From the NCBI GenBank assembly GCA_905250025.1, contig CAJNOJ010000120.1, positions 62,001 to 126,000 on the forward strand: a stretch of 64,000 bases of DNA, in the 5' to 3' direction. The notes beneath the pieces were generated by a model. That model had not been told where the DNA came from. It made no database searches and was given only the letters and a program-made list of their open reading frames with translations. The DNA is from Adineta ricciae. Lineage: Eukaryota; Rotifera; Eurotatoria; Adinetida; Adinetidae. Positions 12,241-25,500 of the stretch are shown here, one piece after another. A program made the position numbers and the translations under genes. Position 1 is the first letter of the stretch. Each line of letters starts with the position of its first letter.

Positions 12241-12967
12241 TCAAAGAAAGCATAAGCAACAATTTGATATATGATTCGGATCATCCGTTTTTATGTAATC
12301 AAAAAACATCTTCTTCGCAACGCTTTCTTCCAGATTATCGCCGTGTGCTATTTGAGTGAATGATTGATCAGCGGCATCTTTGTCTACGCCAAAGAATTGA
12401 CAAGTTTTCACCCATTCGTCTCGGGCGATATGACCATCATGATTGAGATCGAGCATGTTAAATGTTGTGTTGATTCGTTGATTTAATTGTGGTAATAAAT
12501 CAGGATTAGCACCCGGTTTACGCAATTCGTTGGCAAGACGTCGATGAAAATCCAGCCATTCTTCTACAAAAATGTACTTTTCCTCTCAAAATCGCTTTTA
12601 ATCAACAAAGATAAGTTTACCTAATGTTACTTTACCATCCTGGTTTACATCAGCACGCATGATTTCTTGGCAGAGTGCTTTGCGAGCTGTAGCATACTCT
12701 TCGCGACGTTTCTCATCATCTTGGCCAACAAGTGTCGAAAGTTTATCCGCAAGAATTTCGAAATCTGCCGGAGTTATCGAACCGTCTCTGTCAATATCTG
12801 TCATAAAAGAAAACAAATGATATAAATGAACTTCACATTCCATTTCAATATTTACCATAGAGATAGAAAAGACGTTTCATTTTTTCACTCCAGAATTCGT
12901 TCAAATTATCAGCCTAAAGAACAGAGCGAAGTTAATATCAACGTTAATCATTCCACCATCTTACCAT
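12241..12967 (-). CDS. Calexcitin / sarcoplasmic calcium-binding protein-like EF-hand protein
   Basis: Four coding exons: 12967-12965, 12913-12856, 12797-12621 and 12563-12241, totalling 186 codons plus stop. The first coding exon is the ATG alone; the intron follows immediately, and the joined start reads MADNLNEFWSEKMKRLFYLY. Three canonical EF-hand loops are seen: DIDRDGSITPADF, DVNQDGKVTLEEW and DLNHDGHIARDEW. The helices and spacing match invertebrate calexcitin and sarcoplasmic calcium-binding protein, both cytosolic Ca2+ sensors or buffers. The end, ISNCCLCFL, is Cys-rich, and such tails can be lipidated; that is inference only. The 12598-12858 reading past the third exon (KLIFVD) is intron read-through. 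Confidence 0.85.
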
Positions 12968-13732
12968 TGTTAGCAAATAAAAGAGAACATCGCCGTTGTT
13001 CTTCGTGCATTTATATATAACTCTAAAAATAGATGCGAATGGAGAAATTAACAATTGATTAGTCGTCGTCTATCGATGTTGCTTTATCTGTTGGAAAGAT
13101 TAATGAATTACAGAATGATTACTGAATGTGAAAAACATCTTGCACATTCTTTGTAAAGTACCTTCTTCTTCAAATGAGAACGGATTCAGTGAAGGAACCA
13201 ACGACCGTCGTGTTCTTTCTATTTTGAATACACTTAGAATAGACATCAAGTTGATTAAATACGAATCTGTAAAAGTAATTTGAGTACAGATTGCATACAA
13301 TGAAAACTAATTAATACAAACATTGACTTTCTTAGATGTTCGATCGAATATAGCTTTGTTTTATGAATGATGATATTGATTAACCTGTGAAGAAGGTAGT
13401 ACATATACTTGCCTCTTTATAGATCCTGTTTTCTGCCTTGGATGACATAGTTTTACTTGGAAATTAGATATTTCAATGAATTAATTACAAATTTCATGTA
13501 CCATCTAGGGAGAACGACTTATTTTTCTTTTTTGTCACGTCAATCCCGAGACGATTCCTTCAATGAATGTCCTGATAATCATCACAACATGTAAGTGATT
13601 AGTAATGCAACGTGTGGGACCGCTTAATTCATGAAATTCAAGATTATTGATCTTTGTTTATTTCGACAAGAAAAAAAATAAGTATATGTTTTGCACTAGG
13701 GATATATACATTCCAACACAACATTAATTAGT
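12968..13732. other. Intergenic, upstream of calexcitin-like gene and downstream of SSRP1
   Basis: About 765 AT-rich bases. One 66-codon minus-strand ORF at 13100-13300 is unsupported. No HMG-box exon is visible downstream of SSRP1 here. Confidence 0.5.
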
Positions 13733-16069
13733 CTAATCAGAATCATCTTCAACTTCTTCTTTACTTTTCGGTGCTTTCTTTTTTGGTGATTCTTTCGGTT
13801 TGGATTTCTTTTTCGATGATTCGTCCGACTTTTTCTTCGAACTTGTGGACGATTCTGGTTTCTTGCGTTTCTTCGGTGATGATGGACTCTTATTTCCATC
13901 TTCATCTTCATCTTCTGTTGAATGAATTGAAGCATTACTATCATATTCGAGAGCATCGTCTTCCTCTTCGTCACCTAAAACATTTCAATCAATATCATTC
14001 AATGCAATCTCGATGATTGTCATACCTTCGAAATCTTCATCTTCTTCTTCATCGTCACTTTCCTCCTGGAAAAGTTTCAAAAACTTAGTGGTTATCTTTC
14101 AGAATGATTTCAAACTTACATCGTCATCTTCTCGTTCTTGTCCTTCGTTTTGCACGTGTTCCAAATAAATGTCCCGATCTTTATCGATACCGTAATTGAC
14201 TTTTTTATCCTAAACATCGGCAATAATTTCTATTCAAAGATCGAATTTATCATAATCATTCTTACCCAATTGCTAGCAGCATGAATACGAAGTTCTTTCG
14301 AACTAAGAAAATCTGACATTGGCTTCGCTTCCTCTCTAAATGAAACATTTGCCTTCGATCCTATTTGAAATCTACTAATCCTTGATCATACTTTTCGATA
14401 TTACTAAAAACTTGTGATCCACCACTTTTCAATTGAATTTCGAAGTCAAACGTACGACCAGTGGCTGTATTTGAACGATTAAATCCACACGATGCCACAT
14501 CATCATGATGAATGTATATCGGTGGCTTAGTTATATAAATGAAACCACGTTCCAATGGATAAAGTAAACCAGCCGATGCTTTGTATGCGCAACTAACACA
14601 TTTCGCTCCACTTTTACTAAACGAAGTAAAAGTTTGTTTTTACGGAGGAGAACATTTTTAAGAAGAATTTACCTTGTAAATGAACCGGGTACAGTAATAC
14701 GTTGTTCAGTGATTGCACGAAAGAGACGCGAGACAATATCATGGTAGGGTCCATGCATTTCTTTTTGAAGATTATTACCATATTTTTCTTGAATAACTTC
14801 ACTGAAAATGTGAACGTTTAGAATTAGTGATGAGATCAAGAACAATTGGAAGTTTTCTTACGGTGTTAATGACATTTCAACCGATGTTTCTTCTTCTTTT
14901 TTAAAGCCAAAGATGATGTATTGATAACGCGTTTGGCCATGTTTTATAGGTGGATCCAAGCTAAGCTAAATCGACACAATTATCAAAAATGTTAACACTT
15001 ATCCGAACATGATCAATTCTACATACCACAAAGTACATTTGTCGATTATCTTTATGTGGAAGAAGAAACCCACGTGTAATTTGATTGTATGGAATCTTAT
15101 AATCATACGATTTGCCATGTAAATCAAAAAATCCTGGATAGAATCGCAATTCATGTCGACCACTAGAACACAGAAACATCAATACTATTCTAGACACTTC
15201 TCGAAGCATACCGTGGTACGATACAATTGATATCGGATAAGCTGCAAATTGCATCACCAGCTTTCGCTGTTAATACAGCAGCACCTTTCATAACATTTTG
15301 ATGGAAATCCTGTTGATTCACAAAATGAATGGAATATTTCGATATGTAAGAGAAATTTACTTCAACTGCATCACCATCGACATCACCAGGGGGAACATAG
15401 AATCGAACTTCCATTAGTGATACTTTGGCATCATCTGCTTGATGAAATTGAAGTGTAATTTCATTCTTGCCTTTGTTGGAGTTTGAAACATTTTTTAGTG
15501 GAACTTCAAATGCTTGTTTATGATCGACTTCAAACGCCAGATTTCCAGCTAAAGATAATCAAATGACTTATCTGATCTGCAACGACTACATTCCACCTAC
15601 ATCCAAAACTAACTTGTCCCCAATTCCAACCATTAACAGCCATCTTCTGTGTTTCCACATTTTTTCCAAAATTGCTGGTTATGAACTCTTTTAATCGCTC
15701 GATATCCTGCAGAATCATGAATTGTTTTTCAACAAATAGCATTCGTTGAAAGAAGAACATCACGTACCGTATCCTTGAATCCATCGTAACGTAATGATGT
15801 ATCGTTCTTTGTAATAAACTTCAAACCATAACCACGCGCACGTTTCATCCACTTGACACTCTCGATTTCATCCTTAGTCAATGTTTCTAACTTGCCCGTG
15901 CGTAAATTTTTAAACACAATTGAATTCGATGTAAGTTTCAAGCGACCAGGATTCTACAACGGTAGCAGAGAAGAACCAATATTATTCAAAGATGGTAGCA
16001 AAGATGAAAAAATCTTACGAGAACACCACGAATTTCTTCGTAGACTTCGTCGAACTCCACTGTCGACAT
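13733..16069 (-). CDS. SSRP1: FACT histone chaperone subunit SSRP1 (Pob3-like, no HMG box)
   Basis: Multi-exon gene. Exon 1 (16069-16019) reads [17 protein letters not shown] and splices to [16 protein letters not shown], the Pob3/SSRP1 N-terminal domain. Next come [14 protein letters not shown] and [19 protein letters not shown], then the middle double-PH region with [33 protein letters not shown] and [17 protein letters not shown]. The C-terminus is a Glu/Asp-rich acidic stretch near 14010-14130 and a Lys/Ser-rich tail ending [11 protein letters not shown] at TAG 13733-13735. The partner would be SPT16, and the role is moving H2A-H2B during transcription and replication. Most animal SSRP1 proteins carry an HMG box after the acidic and basic tail; none is encoded here, so the architecture resembles fungal Pob3. 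Confidence 0.9.
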
Positions 16070-16711
16070 TTGTAATCGGTAAGAAAACTAATGTATCTGT
16101 TACGAAGACTACTGTCGACCGACTGTCGAAACGTTGAGAAGTGAAATGAATCGAACCGATCCAAACGTTCTTTCTTCGTCTTTTTGTAATATTTTGACAT
16201 AAATTGTCCATTTCATTGGATTACAATTTCTCTTCAAACACAAGTCATAGCACCAGGTGATAGAGGGCGCTGATTGCTTGGATAAATATAGACACTAATC
16301 TCGTCTTAATACGATCCGAGTCGTTTTACGACTATTCGCCGTAAAGATCATGCATGAAACGCTCATCACGAAGGAAGCTACATAAAGTTTTCTTTTTAAT
16401 TCTGAAAAGCAAATCTAAGTATGATATCCTATCATTCGGAAACTATTCTTATGAAATCGCGTGGTAGAGTCTTCATTTTTCGAGGTCAACGTTCTACTAA
16501 TGCAGTGTGAAGAAGAAACATAGTCGTTTCGTAAACAAACTCATATCTCGATCGAAAAATCACACTTCCTTTCGTTGATTGACGTGTTTTCTTGCGAAAG
16601 ACCAATTGATTCAGTCGGTTTTTTTTTCAAATGTCTGGGTGATTTTTATTGCTTTTATGGCTGGCTACTCTCACGTAAATGTGTTATCATGGCAAAAAAT
16701 TTATCATTAAA

Positions 16712-16760
16712 TTGCTGACGTCGATTCCCAATGCAATAAACTTATCATTGACGTCAGCAA
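16712..16760. promoter_or_regulatory. Inverted repeat with CRE (TGACGTCA) core
   Basis: TTGCTGACGTC at 16712-16722 is repeated exactly in inverted orientation as GACGTCAGCAA at 16750-16760, with a 27-base spacer. The right arm contains the full palindrome TGACGTCA (16749-16756), the consensus cAMP-response element bound by CREB/ATF bZIP proteins; the left arm has TGACGTC. TTATCAT occurs three times nearby (about 16684, 16701 and 16742). It lies between two divergent promoters and could serve either one. Binding is inferred. Confidence 0.5.
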
Positions 16761-17136
16761 CTCAAAGCAGGCCACAGAAAGCGAAAGAGAATCCTATCTG
16801 ATATCTGACATAGATAAAATTTCGAAAGATAAATACTCTTCTTCAAGTTTTATTTAACTAACTTGTTATATATGTCGACACTGGTGTTATTTAGCTTCTT
16901 TTAACATAAAGTAAATAAGAAACAAAAAAAACATTTCTTTTCTCTTTCTTCCCTTCTGTTTTGTTGTGTTAAAATTCTTTTCTTCGACTTGAATTACACG
17001 AGAATAACAGCTCGTTGACATAAATAGGTAAAGTGACAAAACAAAGAAAGAACAGCAATCAGGTTCGATTGTATGCGAGACAAAAGTTCGCTTTTCTTCA
17101 CGCCAGTCATGAACTTTTCCTTTTTCTAGAAAGATT

Positions 17137-17144
17137 TATATAAA
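17137..17144 (+). promoter_or_regulatory. TATA box of calmodulin-like gene
   Basis: TATATAAA lies 105 bases upstream of the ATG at 17249. The predicted transcription start is near 17165-17175. A classical TATA box is otherwise not evident at the genes in this window. Confidence 0.5.
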
Positions 17145-17248
17145 CAGATCCGATTCAGTCTCCATAGAGTTGCACTACGCATAATAGCATAACGAGAAAC
17201 GTGTTAAAAAAAGACTAGTTCCTTGTTTTGTTTTGTAGAACATTCAAC

Positions 17249-17834
17249 ATGTCTGATCAAACACTGAATTTGACACAATTGCTCGATACATTTCAATTAT
17301 TTGACAAAAACAAAGATGGCTGCATTTGTGCGAATGAAGTATGCGATTTCCTGATGTTACGTTTGTAAATCAACGTTGATTTCGATCATTTCGCTTTAGC
17401 TTCGTGCTGCTTGTCAGAAACTACAATTGACAATCGACGAGACTCGAATGAGAGATTTATTTCGCACTCGCGAAAGCATCACATTCGACGAGTTTCGGCA
17501 AATCATGCAAGAATTCGGTCAACATGCACCAGACGCTTATCTTCACGAAACATTCCGTGCATTCGATCACAACGCCGATGGATTCATTACAGCTAAGGAA
17601 ATCAAAAAGACAATGAAACGTCTCGGCGAGCCTCTCACTGATAAACAAGCAAAAGATATGCTAAAAGCCGCTGATACCAACCAGGACGGAAAGTTATCTT
17701 TAGAAGAATTTCGCACTTTATTCAACTATATCACTCAACAAGCAACAACCCCACCGTTATCACCAATAGCTCCGGCACCAAACACTCCATCAAAGAAACG
17801 TTTCAGTAATCCTTTTAAATCCCAAACTGATTGA
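17249..17834 (+). CDS. Calmodulin-like EF-hand protein with Pro-rich tail
   Basis: Two exons, 17249-17338 and 17400-17834, giving 174 aa. There are four EF-hand units in the calmodulin arrangement: loop 1 DKNKDGCICANE, loop 2 degenerate (RTRESITFDEF, no Asp ladder), loop 3 DHNADGFITAKE and loop 4 DTNQDGKLSLEE. The linker KKTMKRLGEPLTDKQAKDML is calmodulin-like. The last 35 residues (TTPPLSPIAPAPNTPSKKRF) are a Pro/Ser/Lys extension absent from calmodulin. Three functional Ca2+ sites are predicted. Its target is unknown. Confidence 0.88.
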
Positions 17835-19559
17835 CTTTTCTACAAATATACTTTCCACCCAGGTTATTATTTATTTCCTAGTTGTGTGTAATCTTGTTCT
17901 TCTCTCTTTTGTTATACATACATATGTGTAGAATACGATCATGAAATGATTCGATATGCTTGATGATGAACTTGCGAAGGACACTTTTAAAAAGTGCAGT
18001 CAGTTATTGAAGAAAATGAAATACTAAGATGATCAAGAACATTTTCAATGCGAATTATAATGAATTTAGCTGAGCAAAACCAAACAATAGCACTGAGAGA
18101 TATTCTAATGCTAAAGTAATGAAATACAAACACACGCACACGAATTTTAGAGAACAAACAAAACGTACAAAGACAGCGGTATTGCACAAGACAAGAAAAA
18201 AAGAGAACAGGACGACACAGAATGAGGATTAACAGAGATCTTTATAACAAGAAGTAACAACGAATATTTTGCGTGCATAACATATAAATTGGAAAAGAAA
18301 ACACATCTACCTTCTAATTTATATGTATATATATAAATGAGATGAGAAAGAAGAGAAAAACGAGCCAACTCGACAACAAGAAAACAATTGAAATAACTAA
18401 AAAATATTCTAAAAACCTAAATTAACCAAATAAAACAAAAGAGAAGGAAGAAAGAGGGAGAAAAGAAGCTTTGTGTCCGTATTACGGCATTGATCGCTGC
18501 TTCTTGAATATGCATAGCACCCGTTAACTTCGGATTAGATTTATTTTTGGTAAAAGACAAAGTGAGAACGATTTTCATTGACAAAACATGATAATTAGCC
18601 ATTGATACTTTGAATAATGAAACAAACATGTGCTCTCAACATCATCACCTACGATAACAATACAAAATTTGATAAGAGTCAAATCGTATGTGCATGTTTA
18701 TACTTTACCTATGATTGTAGAACAAAATCTGACTTGGAAGACGATGAAATAGCACATTTACATGACACCATGATTTAGAAAATAGATCTGGAGTTTTATA
18801 AGAATTTGTTTCTGAAGAGACATGTGATGTATGAAGAAAAATAAGTAAAGAACAAAGAGATATCTATTTGAAGAAAACGAAGAGAACAACAAGATAAGGA
18901 AGAAATTCGATCAAATCTGTACGTACATATTGTCATTCAGATCGATTGATCCAAATTGGGATTTTGCTTTCGGTTTCAAATCATCATCATCGAAAATCTA
19001 AATGAATCAAGTGAATAAACTGATAAATTTCTCGTCTAGCGTTACCTGTACAATATATGGACAAGAATGATTGTGAGCAAAAAGAATAGTGGACAAGAAG
19101 AAGAAAGTTTTGATGAATTATTGTTTAACAAAGCCTAGAAACGAAAGAAAACATCCATTTGATTAATAAAACTATTCAAATTCAAGAACAAGCAAACCAA
19201 GTCGCATTATTAGTTCTTAACTCAGTGTCTAGTAAAAGCATGCTTAGTTCAAGTAAATATTTACGCACGCACACAACACGTTCGTTTATCAGTAGAATAT
19301 ATTTTATAAATACATATACATATATATTTATATATACATTAGAAAGGGTCAAAGGGGCAGTTGTGGTCTTAATCAAAATCGATTAGATGTCAGAGAAATT
19401 CATAGGAGATTAAAATAAATGTAATCTGTACAGTACAACATAGAAATACGATAATGGATGTATTTTAGCTAAGTTGTATGTACAGGAAATATAGCAAGAG
19501 TAGAAGTAAACACTTGAAATAGAGTTGTTACCTCTTTGTACTTTGATTATAATCAAATA
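17835..19559. other. Region between calmodulin-like gene and ADAMTS gene, unresolved
   Basis: About 1.7 kb, AT-rich. A TATATA-rich stretch lies at 19310-19340. Two minus-strand stretches could be coding: 18417-18629 (open, KIVLTLSFTKNKSNPKL) and about 18936-19004 (IFDDDDLKPKAKSQFG). I could not join them to each other or to the ADAMTS gene with consistent phase, so no gene is called. Confidence 0.4.
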
Positions 19560-22500
19560 CTAAATAACAAGATAGTAACGAAATCTAGAATGCATTCGAA
19601 AGAGCTTACAGAATCCATAACAATCAATACGTGTAACAGGTTTGTGAGGAGTACAAAATAAATCGTTAACCGGTTGAGATGACTGGCGATTTTTACAATA
19701 AACCCGTCGAGTTTGTTCACCGCGATTACAATCCGATGAACACTAAAAGAAATTTCAATAAGAAATAACCATGCTTCTTCTTTGAAGTTCAATTCCATAC
19801 TTTCGACCACGGTTCTACATGCCATAAGTATGGACTTTCACAATCGCCCATATTACACGAAATGCGAGTTGTTGGTGCACGATATGGATCACATTTGTTC
19901 GAATAATTGTTTTTCAATAGATATCCATTATTGTTTACTTCATGACAAGATATACCTCGATATTCAATACCTGCACCACATGTGGATGTGCACTACAAGA
20001 CGAAAAGCAATATATTATCTTTCTAGTTTGACCGTGTATTTGTTTTTTCAGATATACCAATGACCATGGGTGTGTTGTCCACGTGGGTGAGCAAACGACT
20101 TGAAAGCATTGTTGTACACGATTAGGTTGTGATAAATGTCGACAAAAACGATCGGGAATTGTTCGATTGCGAAATATAGCAAAACATCGAACAGATCGAT
20201 ACTGTTCACCAACTCCACATGGTACGTTACACTATTGAAAACAAAAGCATGAATACACATTTTCTTTCGAAAGAGAGAAATATCTACCTGTGACCATGGA
20301 CTGACTTCCCATCGACGACGGCGACCACGCCGTCTTGTGACATTGTATGAGATTGATGAGCATGGTTGAACATTACATGAACGACGTATTTGTGGTCGGA
20401 TAACTCCGTTACATAATTGATCATGAACTATTTGTTCAGTTGAATTTGCAGTGTAGACACAACGATAAATATTTTCTTCGAAACCACCATTACACGTGAC
20501 CGAACACTAGACGTACTTTCATCAAACGAAGCAGACGAAAAGAAGAAGAACATACTCGAGTCCAGTATTCTGTTGAAATCCATTTATAACATGAAGCTTT
20601 CGTACAGATTTCCTCAGATATTGGTCTTGTTAAATTTCGTCGTTTTTGTAGACACATGTGATCGGGAACATGTTGTCCATTCAATTTTCGATTGCAAGTT
20701 ACTTGTCGAAATCTTTTGCCTGTACCGCATTGCGCGTCGCACTGTTATACATATACATAAAACCGTAGGATTGTGGGGGGAAAAAAGAGAAACGATTGCT
20801 GCAAATTTCTTTCGATTATTGTGGCAATAGTGTATGTATGCATGTCATAGATATCGAACATAAACAGATTATGACGAAAAGCACATTGAGAAATCGTATT
20901 CTTCTCGTCGAAATCTGTTGAATATCAACAGTGATCGAGATAACAAGAAAAAAAATGAGTCCAAGTAAATTATTAGGAGATATTTATATATGTATATAGA
21001 TATAGATATGGAAAGATTTATAACCATATCGAACGTGTATGTGTGCGTGTTTGTAAATGTGCACATGCACGCACATGAACAAAATAGACATTGCCGTTCC
21101 TAGACTACTTTTAAATGTATATGCATGCAATGTTCAAGCTTCAATCAATCTATTCTATTCTACTAAATAGAAGAGTATCCCAAGAAAATAGATTAAGCGC
21201 ATGCTATCTATCTTACTAGTACATGCTGAAGCGAGATAGTCAAATTTATGGGACTTTACCTCTGACCAATCACTTGTTCGCCATTCTACACAACTACGAC
21301 GACATTCTCGTCGCGTAAGAGGTGTAGGCAATGGAGGTTCAGCTAATTCACATTCACTTGAATTTATTTCACGTATAGGCATCTGACGAGTGAAACAACT
21401 AAGACCAAAACCATATTGAAAACCACGACCACATTTGACAGAACACTACAACGAAATTGTTTTGGTACAGTAAAGATTACCGATGAGAAAAGATCATAGA
21501 TTATTTACGCTATTCCAACGAGCAACACGCCATTCGATACACGCCGCTATTCGACACGCGCGACTCGATGGTGGTTGCAGTTGATCTTTTGTACAATTCC
21601 AAGGTGGCATAATGCGCGCATTCATGGTATCAATACAACGAACGGTTCGTGTTTGTTGACACGTTTGACGATCACACTTCAATAAAAAGAAAGGCCGAGT
21701 TTTTCTTTTTTTAGTGTCAATAATTTGTCATATGACAAACCTGTCCCCATTCGTTGGGTATCCATGTTGCTGCCGATGGCGAAAAATGGTTGGTGTAACT
21801 TGTACCTAATGGACAAGGTATCGCATGACATTGCATTGTTGCTGCAGGCCTATTGAGACCGTTGCATTTCTCTGGTGACACGACTTCCTCACGATGTTTG
21901 CACGTCACTGTGCGGTGTTGTGTACCTGAACCACATGTTACTGGGCACTAGAAAAGCGCAAAGGAATGGTCCGCCGTGTAGAAAATACAAGTTTTTACCG
22001 ATGACCAGGGATCGGTTTGCCAAGTAGGACATGGATCTAAATTGCATGTTTCGTATTCGATTGGTTTAATGGGCAATTGAGCACAGTATTGATCATCATA
22101 AGATATTTTTGTTTGACTATCAATACAGTGTACTTGTCGTAAACGTCGCCCAATACCACAAGTTGCGCTACACTAAAAATATCAATACAGGACCATAGAT
22201 TAGCGTTGTTCGAACATTTATTCGAGATTTACCTCTCCAAATTGTTTCACATCCCATATGTATGAAGATGCACTTTGTAGTGACGAGAGTGGTCGAATAA
22301 CTGAACAGATCGTGCTATTATACGTATAACATGCCTGCAATTCTAGTGGTCTTGATGATTCATCACAATTCATATTCGATATGATATCATCGCCTTGTCG
22401 ACAAACAACCTGTCGATACTGCATACCTGTCGAACACATTGGAGCAGAACACTAATAGAAAGATAGAATCAAAACCGTGAGCGATTTTCAGTTCTAAATC

Positions 22501-25500
22501 ATCATGCAACATACTTCAGACCACATTCCAGATGTCCATTCTGGGCAGTATAAATCTATATGACACGTTTCAGTCGGTAACGGTTTATGATTGAGATTTG
22601 TGCAATGACTATTCTCGACTTCTTGTCCATTGTATGAACACCATACGTGTCGATGACGCACGGCAGAACCACATTTTCCTGAACATTTACTCCATGAACT
22701 TGTTTGCCATTGTGGACATTCGTTGATCACACAAGTTTGTCGTTCGTTCGGTTTTGTCTTGTCTCCTAGCATTGTTAAGCATTCAATATCTGGTATAAGA
22801 GATGATGGACGTGATGAATCATGGCAATAAACATTTCGCTGTTGAATGCCTGTGCCGCATGTTACTGAGCACTAAACAGAATAAAACACAGAACAGATTT
22901 CATTGCATCGATCGCCTTTCAATTTACGTACATCGCTCCATGGTCCACTTGACCAACGTAGTGTTGAACATAGATTACTATCGGGTGCATGACATGTTTG
23001 TTGCTCACTAGGCGTTGGTTGTGGACATTTCGAGTGATCCATTGGTCGACCATCTTGATGACATATTATGGCACGTCTTTGAACACCTTTTCCGCATGTA
23101 ACTGAACACTAGAAAAAAGGTAAGGGCACGCGTTTTGATCGAACTATTTCACTATCGAAACATACGGGTGACCATTCGCTCGTTAACCATGCTGTACAGG
23201 TAACATTTGATGAGCACCATTCTTGTTCATTGGGTTTAAGTCTCGGATCGCAGTAGCCATCTTGGACAATTGTTCCATAATGAGTACAAAGAACCTGACG
23301 TCGACGAATACCTTGTTGTGATGAGCATGTTGCCGTACACTAAAGTTACAGACATACGACATTTAGATAAAATCAGTTGATTAAACAAACGTACTGGTTG
23401 CCAAGGCTGCGTTTCCCAATGAGCTGAGACGGGACATTCGTCAGAACAGGAAACTGTTTCATCGGGTTTTGGTTCATGCTGACATTCATGATCGTTGACT
23501 TGTTTACCATTTCGGACGCATGTAACAATTCGATGGCGTTGTTTCGCTATACAATCGCACTAAAACAATGAATCTAGAGAAATGAACAACAATAGTTGAT
23601 ACAAACATTTGACCACACGGTGTAATTCCATCGCGATTGATCACATGATGCTTCGGCACAACGTTCCGTGTTATAAATGAAATCCGATACGCAATAGTGA
23701 GGTGATGTAGATAAATTCGATGCATTGCGACAATCAGCTACACGTTTACGTACACAACCACCGTCATAATGACACTAGAATACTCATCGATTTTACGAAT
23801 AACATGTACAAATACGTTAAACATACTTCGCCCCAGCTTCCATAAACCCAACCCGTTCCTGTACAATCACCAACACATGAGACGACGTCAGCAGGTTTCT
23901 CTCCTACATATCTTCGACAGACATTTTCATCAAATGATTCCATAGTTCGATCAAGAAGACTTGTTTTTGTACACTCATATATGACACGTTTATATCCGTC
24001 ACTGCATCGTGTTGAACAAGCTTGTTGATAACGTGTATTCCAACTAGATATAATAGAATCCAATGAAAACGATTTCATTCTCATCGACTAGAAAATCCTA
24101 CCTGAGAAGACAATCATTGTTACAACTTTCCTTTTCATATGTATACTGTATTTTATATGCTATACAATAGGATGAATCATATTCTTTTCCATGAATAATA
24201 CATTTACGAACTTGTTTAAAGCCTTGACAAGGTCGATCGCAATAGTAATCCGAAGATTGATCACCATATTGTCGTGACACATCAGTTTCATCAAATGGCG
24301 AATAATANAGCATTGTTGTACACGATTAGGTTGTGATAAATGTCGACAAAAACGATCGGGAATTGTTCGATTGCGAAATATAGCAAAACATCGAACAGAT
24401 CGATACTGTTCACCAACTCCACATGGTACATTACACTATTGAAAAAAAAGAAGCATGAATACACATTTTCTTTCGAAAGAGAGAGATATCTACCTGTGAC
24501 CATGAACTGACTTCCCATCGACGACGACGACCACCACCACGCCGTCTTGTGACATTGTATGAGGTTGATAAACATGGTTGAAGATGACATGAACGACGTA
24601 TTTGTGGTCGGATAACTCCGTTACACAATTGATCATGAACTATTTGTTCACTTGAATTTGCAGTGTAGACACAACGATAGATATTTTCTTCGAAACCACC
24701 ATTACACGTGACCGAACACTAGAAATACTTTCATCCAGCGGAGCAGATGAAAAGAAGACGAACATACTCGAGTCCAGTATTCTGTTGAGATCCATTTATA
24801 ACATGAAGCTTTCGTACAGATTTCCTCAGATATTGGTCTTGTTAAATTTCGTCGTTTTTGTAGACACATGTGATCGGGAACATGTTGTCCATTTAATTTT
24901 CGATTGCAAGTTACTTGTCGAAATCTTTTGCCTGTACCGCATTGTGCGTCGCACTGTTATACATATACATAAAACCGTAGGATTGTAGGGGAAAAACAGA
25001 AACGATTGCTGCAAATTTCTTTCGATTATTGTGACAATAGTGTATGTATGCATGTCATAGATATCGAACATAAACAGATTATGACGAAAAGCACATTGAG
25101 AAATCGTATTCTTCTCGTCGAAATCTGTTGAATATCAACAGTGATTGAGACAATAGGAAAACAATGAGTTCAAGTAAATTATTAGGAGATATGTATAGAT
25201 TTATATAGATATAGATATAGATATGGAAAGATTTGTAACCATATCGAACGTGTATGTGTGCGTGTCCATACATGTGCACATGCACGCACATGAACAAAAT
25301 AGACATTGCCGTTTCTAGACTACTTCTAAATGTATATACATGCAATGTTCAAGCTTCAATCAATCAATTCTATTCTACTAAATATAAGAGTATCCCAAGG
25401 AAATAGATTAAGCGCATGCTATCTATCTTACTAGCACATGCTGAAGCGAGATAGTTGAGTTTATAAGACTTTACCTCTGACCAATCACTTGTTCGCCATT

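Larger units (their letters stand above)
16070..17248. other. Intergenic region between divergent SSRP1 and calmodulin-like genes
   Basis: About 1.2 kb shared upstream region. It holds a perfect inverted repeat with CRE-like cores (16712-16760) and a TATA box (17137-17144), listed separately. No coding exon is recognised. Confidence 0.6.

Noticed and set aside
13100-13300. 66-codon minus-strand ORF with KIERTRRSLVPSLNPFSFEE
   Set aside because: It looks mildly coding and has splice-like ends, but I could not connect it to any neighbouring gene in frame.
24098-24313. ORF starting MXYYSPFDETDV treated as an independent gene start
   Set aside because: It is the duplicated fragment of the exon following the ADAMTS spacer; the apparent Met is created by the junction.
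24291-24590. Minus-strand ORF of 99 codons crossing the N
   Set aside because: It is in a different frame from the TSP1 exon and exists only because of the junction.
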